A model generated the notes under the pieces. That model made no database searches and was not told where the DNA came from. It saw only the letters and a list, made by a program, of their open reading frames with translations. From contig JBEKRX010000018.1 in NCBI GenBank assembly GCA_049518415.1, positions 18,369-82,368 on the forward strand: a DNA stretch of 64,000 bases. The letters run 5' to 3'. Origin of the DNA: CAVQND01 sp049518415 (GTDB taxonomy: Bacteria; Verrucomicrobiota; Verrucomicrobiia; Limisphaerales; UBA8199). Positions 8,772 to 16,513 of this stretch are shown here, piece by piece (position 1 is the stretch's first letter; every line of letters begins with the position of its first letter). A program made the position numbers and the translations under genes.

Positions 8772-9175
8772 AAACACCGCGTGAAATCTTGTTTGAACGC
8801 CACCACGCCGCCAAACCCAGGCTCGATGCCGTCCGCCGCCAGGCCCTGGCCCGGCTGGCCGCCAGCAGCCAGGAGGCCGAATCTTGGGTCGCCCTGCGCC
8901 AAATCCTCCGCTCCTTGCGCTGGCACCTCGCCGGGTGGAGTGCCGCCTGGGGGCTTATCGCCTTGCTCAATCTCGTTCCGCCGGGCCCGCCGGCCCCAAC
9001 GGCTGCCCGACAATCCGTCACACCGCCCCGGCAATGGTTGATGGCCGTCCGCGAAAACCGCCGCCAACTCTCCGAACTGGTCAATTCCCCTGAGGGAGCC
9101 GACTCGCTCCTGGCCGCGCCCGCGCTCCCGCCCCAGCGCCGGAGCGAGCTTAAACCATTATGCGCCATGGCCTAG
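8768..9175 (+). CDS. Small single-span membrane protein, possible anti-sigma factor
   Basis: 135 residues, starting 4 bases inside the sigma gene. A charged N-terminal cytoplasmic part (KPRLDAVRRQALARLAAS) is followed by one membrane segment (LAGWSAAWGLIALLNLVPP) and a short outer tail with many Arg and Pro. Size, topology and coupling to an ECF sigma gene point to an anti-sigma role, but there is no zinc-binding HxxxCxxC motif and no recognisable domain, so this is inference from context. Confidence 0.6.
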   Translation: MKTPREILFERHHAAKPRLDAVRRQALARLAASSQEAESWVALRQILRSLRWHLAGWSAAWGLIALLNLVPPGPPAPTAARQSVTPPRQWLMAVRENRRQLSELVNSPEGADSLLAAPALPPQRRSELKPLCAMA

Positions 9176-9211
9176 CCCTAACCATCCAGAACCGCAAACA
9201 GAGAGTTGAAT

Positions 9212-10879
9212 ATGAATACCACCAACACCACCTCCGCCTCTGGCGCGGCCACTCGCCGCCCGCTGCCCTTTCACTGGCTCTTCACTTGGCGCGCGCTCCG
9301 GCGCGGGTTGATTGGACTGGCCTGGGTCGCCACCGTGGTCGCCCTGTTTTATGGCGAAGAGTACTGGCGCGGACGCCAGGCCTGGAAAAACTGTCGGCGG
9401 AAATTGGAGGCCCGCGGCGAGGTGTTGGACTTCATGGCCTTCATCCCCAAACGCGTGCCCGACGACCAGAACTTCGCGATGAGTCCCTTGCTGGCGCCGC
9501 TCTTTGACTTCGAGCCCGGCTCACAGCGCTGGCGTGACACCAATGCGCTGGCCCGCCTGCAGGGCCTTTTCCCCCGGTATCAGGCCGCGGCCAGGCTCCT
9601 GCCGGAGCTCGACAGCTTGGCGAACTGGTTCAAGGGCCGGCGAACCGACCTGGCCGCCTGCCAGCGGGCTTATGCGGCCACCAATGCCCACCAGTACATC
9701 GAACCCACGCCCCCGGCGGCCGACACCAATCGCCCCGCCGCCGCCGCCGCGGTGCTGGCAAACCTGCGCGAGTGCGACCCCGTCCTGGACGAGTTGCGCG
9801 CGGCTGCCCGCCGGCCTTACTCCCGGTTCAACGTCAGCTACGAACTGGAAGACTCCGCCGCCATCCTCCTGCCGCACCTGGCTTTTCTCAAGGGCAAAGT
9901 AAAGGTCTTGCAGTTGCGCGCCGCCGCCGAACTGGCGCTGGGTCAAACCAACCCTGCCTTTGAGGATGTCAATCTCATGTTTCGGTTGGCCGATGCCACC
10001 AAGGATGAACCGATCCTCATTTCCTGGCTGGTGCGCCGGGCGGAGGTCCACCTCCTGCTCCAGCCAATCTGGGAGGGGTTGGCGGACGGCCGGTGGTCCG
10101 AAGGCCAGTTGCAGGCCTTCCAGCAACGGCTCGGACAAATGGACATGCTGGCCGAGAGCCGGCGCGCCCTTCAGGCCGACCGCGTCTTCGGCAACCGGAT
10201 AATCGAGTTTGTCCGGCGTTCGCCCGGCGAGCGGTTTGAAATGGTCGGGGCGACCGATGGCGCCGATTGGCGGGAGATGGCACTGACCCCTCTCCTCCTG
10301 CGATTGGCCCCGCGCGGCTGGATCTATCAAGAGCACGTCCAATACAACCGCCTCTTCCAGGATTACGTCCTGCCGCCCCTTGACCTCGCCGCCCGGCAAG
10401 TCCGGCCCGAGGCGGCCACGGCCAGCCAGGAAGCCCTCGAGCGCTTGCTGGGCGGCGGATGGCTCGAGTTCTTCCTGCACCACCGCACGCTCTCGCGAGT
10501 CCTGCTCCCGGCCCTTAACCACCTCCACTTGGCAGCCGCCCGCGGCCAGACCGATGTTGACCTCGCCACGGCGGCCTGCGCCCTCGAGCGCTATCGCCTG
10601 GCCAAGGGGGCGTATCCCGACACCCTCGACGCCCTGGTGCCTGGCTTCGCGCCCAAGCTGCCGCGCGACGTCATCAACGGACAGCCCCTCAAATACCGGC
10701 GCCTCGAAGACGGCCGCTTCTCCCTCTATTCCCTCGGCTGGAATGCCAGGGATGACGGCGGCTCTTATCCTCCGCGTTCGACCCGCCAAATCCCACAGCC
10801 CCGCGGCCCCCAAACCCCCGAATTGCAGGCAGGCGACTGGGTCTGGCGCTACCCCGCGCCTCCACCCGCGCTCCGATAG
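9212..10879 (+). CDS. Membrane-anchored protein of unknown function with a C-terminal YSLGWNARDDGG motif
   Basis: 555 residues from ATG at 9212. A single membrane anchor lies near residues 32-50 (GLIGLAWVATVVALFYG). The large remaining part is mostly helical and probably periplasmic. Near the C-terminus the sequence YRLAKGAYPDTLDALVPG, then LPRDVINGQPLKYRR, then FSLYSLGWNARDDGG follows a pattern I know from many verrucomicrobial and planctomycetal proteins (a short module also seen in pseudopilin-like tails). It is the third gene of the run that starts with the ECF sigma factor, so it may be controlled by that sigma. Catalytic function is unknown. Confidence 0.65.
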   Translation: MNTTNTTSASGAATRRPLPFHWLFTWRALRRGLIGLAWVATVVALFYGEEYWRGRQAWKNCRRKLEARGEVLDFMAFIPKRVPDDQNFAMSPLLAPLFDFEPGSQRWRDTNALARLQGLFPRYQAAARLLPELDSLANWFKGRRTDLAACQRAYAATNAHQYIEPTPPAADTNRPAAAAAVLANLRECDPVLDELRAAARRPYSRFNVSYELEDSAAILLPHLAFLKGKVKVLQLRAAAELALGQTNPAFEDVNLMFRLADATKDEPILISWLVRRAEVHLLLQPIWEGLADGRWSEGQLQAFQQRLGQMDMLAESRRALQADRVFGNRIIEFVRRSPGERFEMVGATDGADWREMALTPLLLRLAPRGWIYQEHVQYNRLFQDYVLPPLDLAARQVRPEAATASQEALERLLGGGWLEFFLHHRTLSRVLLPALNHLHLAAARGQTDVDLATAACALERYRLAKGAYPDTLDALVPGFAPKLPRDVINGQPLKYRRLEDGRFSLYSLGWNARDDGGSYPPRSTRQIPQPRGPQTPELQAGDWVWRYPAPPPALR

Positions 10880-10985
10880 TCCAAAAGGCCCGCCGTCGGC
10901 AACAAAAAATCCCAATACAGCCAACACAGCCAATGGAATTAGCGAGGCTGGGCCTCAGACCGCCTCTGCAATGGTAACTATTCAG

Positions 10986-11056
10986 GTAGCCGCCGACGTT
11001 AGTCGGCGCACTATTCGTCTGCGGGAAGATCAGCGCCGACTGACGTCGGCGGCTAC
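10986..11056. repeat. Palindromic REP-like element
   Basis: Two 24-base arms (10986-11009 and 11033-11056) are reverse complements with one mismatch, separated by a 23-base loop. The outer ends read GTAGCCGCCGACGT and ACGTCGGCGGCTAC. It lies between genes and could form a long hairpin in RNA or DNA. Related GTAGCCGCCGGCGT sequences occur at 28106 and 28204. Confidence 0.8.
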
Positions 11057-11164
11057 ATGTCGTATGGCGCGGGCGCCCGACCACATGGAGCGTTCCAGTG
11101 CCTTCCCACCTGAACGGCTACGTGCAATGAGCCTGCCCGGTGAGGTTGCCCGGAGAATCAAATT

Positions 11165-11283
11165 AATTGAGCATTGAGTATTTGTTATTGGTCATTGATT
11201 CGGCACTCCGGCAACTCATGCGGCGTCATCGGCGGGCCTTCTTCAATGACCAATGATCGTTTTTCAATGCTCAATGCTCAATT
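11165..11283. repeat. AT-rich inverted repeat made of CAATGCT/CAATGAC-type units
   Basis: Arm one (11165-11198) and arm two (11243-11283) are imperfect reverse complements; arm two has an extra tandem copy of TCAATGC. The 44-base centre is GC rich. It is markedly more AT rich than its surroundings and resembles a decayed mobile palindrome. Confidence 0.6.
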
Positions 11284-11507
11284 CACCTAAAGGAACCGTC
11301 GGCTCGGCGCACATTTGCAGTCGGCGCGAAACTCAACCTGATTTAGCGGCCAAGAACTCTAGCTCGAGAAAATCTCCGGCCTGTCGGGCGTGCGTCCCCC
11401 TTCCTGGCGCGGAGCATCCCAGGCACCGGAACTTTTTTGGGGCAGACTTGTCTAAATATTTTAGGACTGGCCAAACGGGCGCCAGTATTGCACGTTTGGG
11501 CGAGGCC

Positions 11508-13448
11508 ATGAGCGAACTTGAGGTTATCGAATCGGCGCTCGCGGGAGCGGCCCGGCGGCGCCGGTGGGCGAGGGCGTTGCGGGGGTTGTGGATAGGCTTG
11601 CTGGTCGGGGCGGTGGTTTCCCTGCTCTTGGACGGGGCGTATCACCTGCTGCCGCTGCCGCTTTGGACGCGCCTGGGCGTGGCCGTGGCGCCGTTGGCAG
11701 GCCTGTTGGCCGGGTTCGTCCTCGGCGGTTGGCGCGCACCGGTCCTGAGCCAAGTCGCCCGCTGGGTGGATGCCCGGCAGCGTCTCAAAGAACGCCTCAG
11801 CACCGCCCTGGAAGTGGCCGCGGAGCCGAACGCCGGCGCATGGCGCGACCTGGTGCTGGCGGACGCCGCCCAACACGCCCGGCAACTCGACCCGCGCCAC
11901 ATCCTGCCGTTCAGCCTCCCCAAAAAGGTGACCCGCTGGCTGCTGGTGGTCCTCGCCCTGGGGGTCGGTCTGGGTTTTGTGCCCGAATACCGCAGCAAGC
12001 GCTTTCTCCAAAGACAAAACGAGCGGCAGCTCATCAAGGAAGTCGGCCGCCAGCTCGCGGATTTGACCCGCCGCAGCCTCGAGACCCGGCAGCCGGCCCT
12101 GGAGCCGACCCAGAAGGCCCTGGAATCGGTCAGCGAATTGGCCGACCGGCTTGACAAGGCCAGCCTCACTCGGAGCGAGGCCCTCAAAGACCTGGCCAAT
12201 GTCGCGGAAAAGCTCAAAGACGAACTCCGGGAGCTGGGCAAGGACCCGGCCCTCAAGCGGCTCGAGCAGGCTGCCCGCGCCTCCGCCGCCAATGACTCCC
12301 AGACCGCCGCCGGGCTGCAGAAGCAAGTCGAATCCCTGCAAAAGCAGCTCGGCGCCCCGACGGGTAATCCTGAGACCCTCGACAAGCTCAAGAAGGACCT
12401 GGAGAAATTGCAGGAGGCGGCCAAAGGCCTGAGCGACAAGAGCTCGCTCGGCAGCGCAGCCCAGCGCGAGGACCTCTCCAAGGCCCTGTCCGCGCTCTCG
12501 CGCCAGGCCCAGGAACTGGGCTTGCAGGTGCCGGAACTCGACGACGCCATCCACGCCCTGCAGGCCAACCAGACCGAACTTTTGCTCAAGGACCTCCAGG
12601 CCTCGGTGACCGACCTCGAAAAACTGCGCGACCTGGCCAAGACCCTCCAGCAACTCCAGCAGCAGATGGAGAAAATCGGCAAGGACTTGGCCGAGCAACT
12701 CAAGAACGGCCAGCCCGAGGCCGCCCAGATGACGCTCCAGAAAATGGCCGCCCAATTGAAGGCCGCCAACCTCCCGCCGGAACTGCTTCAACAGATCGCC
12801 CAGGAAGTGGCCCAGGCCGTCGCTCCCGCCGGCAATTACGGCAAATTGGCCGACTATTTGAAAAGCGCCGGCAAACAGATGCAGACCGGCGACCAGCCGG
12901 GCGCTTCCCAGTCGCTGGCGGACGCCGCCAAAGAGCTCGAGCGCCTGGCCCAGCAGATGGGCGATGCCCAAACCCTGGCCGCAGAACTGCAAGCCCTGAA
13001 CGAGGCCTCGCTGTCCATCGGCACCGGCCAGGGCTGGCGGGCCGGCGCCCGCCCGGGCCGACCCACCATTGGCAAGGGAGGCCAACCGGGCAGCGGCGTC
13101 GGCACCTGGGCCGATGAAAACGCCGAGTGGGACGGCCAATGGAGCGAGCGTTGGGACAATACCGGCGTTGAGCGGCCGGACACCGACGCGCGCGGCCACA
13201 CCGACCGCGGCGAGGGCGAGTTGAGCGACGCGCTCAAGCCGACCAAAGTCCGCGGCCAATTCTCACCCGGCAGCCAGATGCCGAGCGTCACCTTGCGAAA
13301 CGTCAGCATCAAGGGCCAGAGCAAACTGGACTACGAGGCTGCGGCCACCGCCGCTCAATCCGACGCCCAAAGTGCGCTCAGCCACGAACAGGTCCCCCGC
13401 GCTTACCAGGGGGCGGTGAGGGATTACTTCGATGATCTCAAGAAATGA
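11508..13448 (+). CDS. Coiled-coil membrane protein (DUF4175-like) heading the MoxR/DUF58/VWA locus
   Basis: 646 residues from ATG at 11508, preceded by GCGAGG; the open frame extends upstream to 11253 without signal or homology. Two helices (about residues 26-70) form a hairpin after an Arg-rich start. A third membrane segment (WLLVVLALGVGLGFVP) lies near residue 145. Residues about 170-500 are a long helical coiled coil rich in Leu, Gln, Lys and Glu (for example LKKDLEKLQEAAKGLSDK). The C-terminal 150 residues are Gly/Asp rich and probably disordered. The membrane architecture and its position before moxR and DUF58 genes match DUF4175-type proteins. The role is unknown; assembly or scaffolding is inferred. 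Confidence 0.65.
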   Translation: MSELEVIESALAGAARRRRWARALRGLWIGLLVGAVVSLLLDGAYHLLPLPLWTRLGVAVAPLAGLLAGFVLGGWRAPVLSQVARWVDARQRLKERLSTALEVAAEPNAGAWRDLVLADAAQHARQLDPRHILPFSLPKKVTRWLLVVLALGVGLGFVPEYRSKRFLQRQNERQLIKEVGRQLADLTRRSLETRQPALEPTQKALESVSELADRLDKASLTRSEALKDLANVAEKLKDELRELGKDPALKRLEQAARASAANDSQTAAGLQKQVESLQKQLGAPTGNPETLDKLKKDLEKLQEAAKGLSDKSSLGSAAQREDLSKALSALSRQAQELGLQVPELDDAIHALQANQTELLLKDLQASVTDLEKLRDLAKTLQQLQQQMEKIGKDLAEQLKNGQPEAAQMTLQKMAAQLKAANLPPELLQQIAQEVAQAVAPAGNYGKLADYLKSAGKQMQTGDQPGASQSLADAAKELERLAQQMGDAQTLAAELQALNEASLSIGTGQGWRAGARPGRPTIGKGGQPGSGVGTWADENAEWDGQWSERWDNTGVERPDTDARGHTDRGEGELSDALKPTKVRGQFSPGSQMPSVTLRNVSIKGQSKLDYEAAATAAQSDAQSALSHEQVPRAYQGAVRDYFDDLKK

Positions 13449-13465
13449 ACGACGAGAGGCTGCGT

Positions 13466-13707
13466 GGCGCATCCTGACACTGCCACCGAGCGGGGGCGGA
13501 GGCCCTCCCCCCTTCCCCCCTCCCATCCCGCCAAGGCGGGACGGGAGGGGGGTCATCCGTTTTTCCACTTTACCCAGGGCGGCGGCCCCTCCCGCTCGGA
13601 GCGGGAGGGGCCTTGCCCTGGGCTGGTATGTTTCGGCCCCTACAGGGCGGAAGAATGCCGCGCTGCGCGCGGGTAGAGTGGAATTAGTGGCAGTGTCGGG
13701 ATGCGCC
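13466..13707. mobile_element. MITE-like palindromic element with apparent target duplication
   Basis: Arms 13466-13486 and 13687-13707 (21 bases, GGCGCATCC...CTGCCAC type) are inverted with one mismatch. GAGGCTGCGT occurs immediately outside both ends (13456-13465 and 13709-13718), as expected of a target-site duplication. The inside holds further palindromes (13572-13627 below, and CCCGCCAAGGCGGG near 13530) but no gene. Confidence 0.6.
13572..13627. repeat. Dispersed palindrome, copy A
   Basis: ACCCAGGGCGGCGGCCC at one end and GGGCCTTGCCCTGGGCTGGT-type sequence at the other flank a central hairpin (CCTCCCGCTC/GAGCGGGAGG). The same outer sequences, in the opposite orientation and with a different central hairpin, occur at 63951-64000. 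The conserved feet with a variable tip mark a repeat family. Confidence 0.7.
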
Positions 13708-13829
13708 CGAGGCTGCGTGACGGCGCCCTTTCCGTCTCCGGGCGCTGTTCGATGTTGATTTCTCATCGCCAGAATCGTCAACCCATCCGCCCCCAGACAA
13801 CCTGATAGCTTCACCGCCCACCCCTCACC

Positions 13830-14831
13830 ATGGAAACGCAACAAGCCATCGAGTCCTTCCACGCCACTTACGCCGCCTTGCGCGCTGAAATCGGCAAGGT
13901 CATTGTCGGCCATGAGGCCATCGTCGAGGGCACGCTCATCGCGCTGTTTGCCGGCGGGCACGTGCTCTTGGAAGGGGTGCCCGGGCTGGGCAAAACCCTG
14001 CTCGTCCGCACCCTCAGCGAGGTGCTCGACCTTGCCTTTAATCGAATCCAGTTCACCCCCGACCTCATGCCCGCCGATATTCTCGGCACCAACATCGTCA
14101 TGGAAACCGCCAGCGGGCGGCGCGAGTTTGAGTTTCAGCACGGCCCGATTTTCGCCCACCTGATCCTGGCCGACGAAATCAACCGCGCCACCCCCAAGAC
14201 CCAATCCGCCTTGCTGGAAGCGATGCAGGAGCACCAGGTCACCGCCGGCGGCCAACTGCGCAAGTTGGCCGAGCCGTTCTTCGTCATGGCCACCCAAAAC
14301 CCCATCGACCAGGAAGGCACCTATCCCCTGCCAGAGGCCCAGCTTGACCGCTTTTTCTTCAAAATCCTCGTGGGCTATCCCTCGGCGGCGGAACTGACCG
14401 AGGTCCTCACCCGCACGACCACCGGCAGGCCCATCAGCGTCCAGAAAGTGCTCAATGGCGACGCCTTGTTGGAATTGATGGGACTGGTGCGCGAGGTGCC
14501 GGCCGCTTCCCACGTCAAGGATTATGCCGTGCGCCTGGTGATGGCGACGCATCCCAAGACCGAAACGGGCCTGCCGATTGCCTCCCAATATCTCCGTTTC
14601 GGCAGCAGCCCCCGCGGCGCCCAGGCCCTGGTCCTCGCCGGCAAAGTCCGCGCCCTCATCCAGGGCCGCTTCAACGTCAGCTTCGACGACCTCGAAGCCG
14701 TGGCGCCCGCCGCCCTCCGCCACCGCCTCATCCTCAATTTCGAGGCCGAGGCCGAGGGCATCACCACCGACCACATCGTCACCCAGGTCCTCAACGACGT
14801 GCCCAGGGACGTGCAGGCCGTGAATGCTTGA
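13830..14831 (+). CDS. MoxR-family AAA+ ATPase
   Basis: 333 residues. Walker A GVPGLGKT at 49-56, Walker B LILADEINRA at 111-120, sensor 1 in ATQNPIDQEGTYPLPEAQLDRF (154-175, Asn157) and a C-terminal lid with LRFGSSPRGAQAL. This is the standard MoxR (AAA_3) plan. MoxR ATPases act with VWA-domain proteins in assembly or maturation of complexes. The downstream DUF58 gene overlaps it by 8 bases, and VWA proteins lie further along the same strand. It is separated from the upstream coiled-coil gene by a repeat-filled 381-base gap. Confidence 0.95.
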   Translation: METQQAIESFHATYAALRAEIGKVIVGHEAIVEGTLIALFAGGHVLLEGVPGLGKTLLVRTLSEVLDLAFNRIQFTPDLMPADILGTNIVMETASGRREFEFQHGPIFAHLILADEINRATPKTQSALLEAMQEHQVTAGGQLRKLAEPFFVMATQNPIDQEGTYPLPEAQLDRFFFKILVGYPSAAELTEVLTRTTTGRPISVQKVLNGDALLELMGLVREVPAASHVKDYAVRLVMATHPKTETGLPIASQYLRFGSSPRGAQALVLAGKVRALIQGRFNVSFDDLEAVAPAALRHRLILNFEAEAEGITTDHIVTQVLNDVPRDVQAVNA

Positions 14832-15780
14832 GGCTCAACCTTCGAGCCCTATGCCGGCCCCGCTCCTGACCCCCGAACTGCTCCGCCGCCTCGAGCAGTT
14901 CCAACTCCTGGCCGCCCGCCGCGCCAAGAGCTCCGCCAAAGGCGAGCGCCGCAGCCGCGCCCGCGGCCAATCCGTCGAGTTTGCCGATTACCGCGATTAC
15001 GTCCCGGGCGACGACTTTCGCTACCTCGATTGGAACCTCTATGGCCGGCTCGAACGGCTGTTCCTGAAACTCTACGAGGAGGAACGCGAGCTGCCCGTGC
15101 GAATCTTCCTCGATGCCAGCGAATCGATGACCTTCGGCGAGCCGCGCAAGTTTGATTTCGCCCGCCAGGTTGCCGCCGCCATCGGTTATGTTGCCCTCGC
15201 AGGCTTTGACCGGGTCAGCGTGATCCCCTTTCCCGAGCTGGCCGGCTACCCCGCCCAGGATCACGCCGCCCACCTGGCGGAGTTGGCGGCGCGGGGCGGG
15301 CTGCGCTCGGTGCGGGGCAAGCGGTCGGCTCTCCAATTCTTCGCCAACCTCAGCGCCCTGACCGCCGGCGGCGCCGCCAATCTGAACCAGGCCCTGCGGC
15401 GCGGCGCCCTCCAGGCCCGCCACGCCGGCCTGGCCGTCGTCCTGAGCGACTTTCTCGACCCGGCCGGGTATGACTCCGGCCTCTCGGCGCTGGTGGGGCG
15501 CGGTTTCCAGGTGGACCTGGTGCAAATCCTGGCGCCCGAAGAGCTGTCGCCGGTCACGTTTGGCGATTTGCGCCTGGTGGATTCGGAGACCGGCGCCATG
15601 CAGGACGTGACCTTCGGCCGCTACCGCATGAAGGCCTATCAGCAAACCGTGCAGAACTTCATCCAGCGCCTCCGGGAGTTTTGCCAGGCCCGCGGCCTCA
15701 ACTTCTTCACCGCCAGCTCGAACACGGCCCTGGAAGAATTGTTGCTCAAGCAACTCAGACAAGCGGAGGTTTGGGGATGA
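14824..15780 (+). CDS. DUF58-domain protein
   Basis: 318 residues, start overlapping the MoxR stop; a second ATG at 14851 is possible. The DUF58 core motif is visible as FADYRDYVPGDDFRYLDWNLYGR (about residues 53-75), followed by a VWA-like fold with IFLDASESMTFG (metal-ion-dependent adhesion-site-like DxSxS). No N-terminal membrane helix is seen, which puts it in the soluble subgroup. MoxR plus DUF58 pairs are a known conserved module, often with BatA-type VWA proteins; such a gene follows at 19230 after an insertion. Confidence 0.92.
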   Translation: MLEAQPSSPMPAPLLTPELLRRLEQFQLLAARRAKSSAKGERRSRARGQSVEFADYRDYVPGDDFRYLDWNLYGRLERLFLKLYEEERELPVRIFLDASESMTFGEPRKFDFARQVAAAIGYVALAGFDRVSVIPFPELAGYPAQDHAAHLAELAARGGLRSVRGKRSALQFFANLSALTAGGAANLNQALRRGALQARHAGLAVVLSDFLDPAGYDSGLSALVGRGFQVDLVQILAPEELSPVTFGDLRLVDSETGAMQDVTFGRYRMKAYQQTVQNFIQRLREFCQARGLNFFTASSNTALEELLLKQLRQAEVWG

Positions 15781-15791
15781 GCAAGGGCTCG

Positions 15792-15809
15792 TGCAAAAAT
15801 AAATTCCGA
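15792..15809 (+). repeat. Single end of the TGCAAAAACAAATTCCGA repeat family
   Basis: TGCAAAAATAAATTCCGA, preceded by CTCG, matches the termini of the palindromic element at 47843-48025 (16 of 18 to the left end, 17 of 18 to the inverted right end). The matching second end is not clear here; a degenerate CCGGAAACTTTTGC at about 15890 may be its remains. Between them lies a CCCGCCGTGGCGGG hairpin. Confidence 0.55.
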
Positions 15810-15924
15810 GATCTGATTGCTCGGGTCGAGCGTGGAGTCCCGCCGTGGCGGGATGAAGCGTGCCCAACGCTCCGACGCCGCCAAAAAACCGGAAACTTTT
15901 GCTTTCCCCTGATTGCGAGTAGCG

Positions 15925-16506
15925 TCAAGGATGCGACAGGCGGAAGAACAGGTTGCCTCTGGGTGACGGGAGGGGCACGCTCAGGGTTGTGCTGTTGCTG
16001 TTGACCGTTCCGCCGAAGCTGGTCCAGTTGCTTGTGGCCAGGTTGCCGTTCTGCTGCAACGTCCAGCCAGCCGAAGGGGATGGCCAGGACACAATCACAT
16101 CGTTGCCGGAATGCGTGATGGTCAGGGTCGGCGCGCCGGGCGTTTGCACGGCGGAGATCAAACTCCAAAACCCGCCCGTCAGCGAATAATTGCCGCCGCT
16201 CATGGTGCCGGCATCCGGCTGGCCGATGGTGCCGTTGACTTGATATGTGCCGCCCGTGCTGGTGCCGCCGCCGCCAGCGATTTTATACCAGTCCACGGAA
16301 TAGGATTGGGCCACGGCCACGGAGACGACCATGACGAAGGCCATTGCCGCGCCAATGAGCCGCCAGATTTTGGACTGGGCCGGCCCTCCGGCGCTTTGTA
16401 AGAGGAAATCTTGGTCACGCGTCAAAAGCGGCGGAGGACTGCCGCACTCCAAGACGCTGCGCGCCCCTCCTGCGCCAGCTTCCATCTTCCATGCTCGTTT
16501 TTTCAT
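15925..16506 (-). CDS. Small exported protein of unknown function with a GG-repeat segment
   Basis: 193 residues. The N-terminus is long (about 45 residues) before a hydrophobic signal (LIGAAMAFVMVVSVAVAQ, cleavage near AVA-Q), so the true start could be later, although no better start is near the hydrophobic core. After the signal come YSVDWYKIAGGGG, TYQVNGTIGQPDAG and SGGNYSLTGGFWS, a pattern common to verrucomicrobial secreted proteins, then a fibronectin/immunoglobulin-like beta domain (VIVSWPSPSAGWTLQQNGNL). It begins 7 bases after the stop of the S74 gene and is probably cotranscribed with it as a surface protein. Confidence 0.6.
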   Translation of the reverse strand: MKKRAWKMEAGAGGARSVLECGSPPPLLTRDQDFLLQSAGGPAQSKIWRLIGAAMAFVMVVSVAVAQSYSVDWYKIAGGGGTSTGGTYQVNGTIGQPDAGTMSGGNYSLTGGFWSLISAVQTPGAPTLTITHSGNDVIVSWPSPSAGWTLQQNGNLATSNWTSFGGTVNSNSTTLSVPLPSPRGNLFFRLSHP

Positions 16507-16513
16507 CGTTGCC

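Noticed and set aside
9521..13259. Long antisense open frames (minus 9521-10933 and 11343-13259)
   Set aside because: They mirror the real plus-strand genes codon for codon in high-GC DNA, and have low-complexity Gly/Arg/Ala/Leu composition and no domain.
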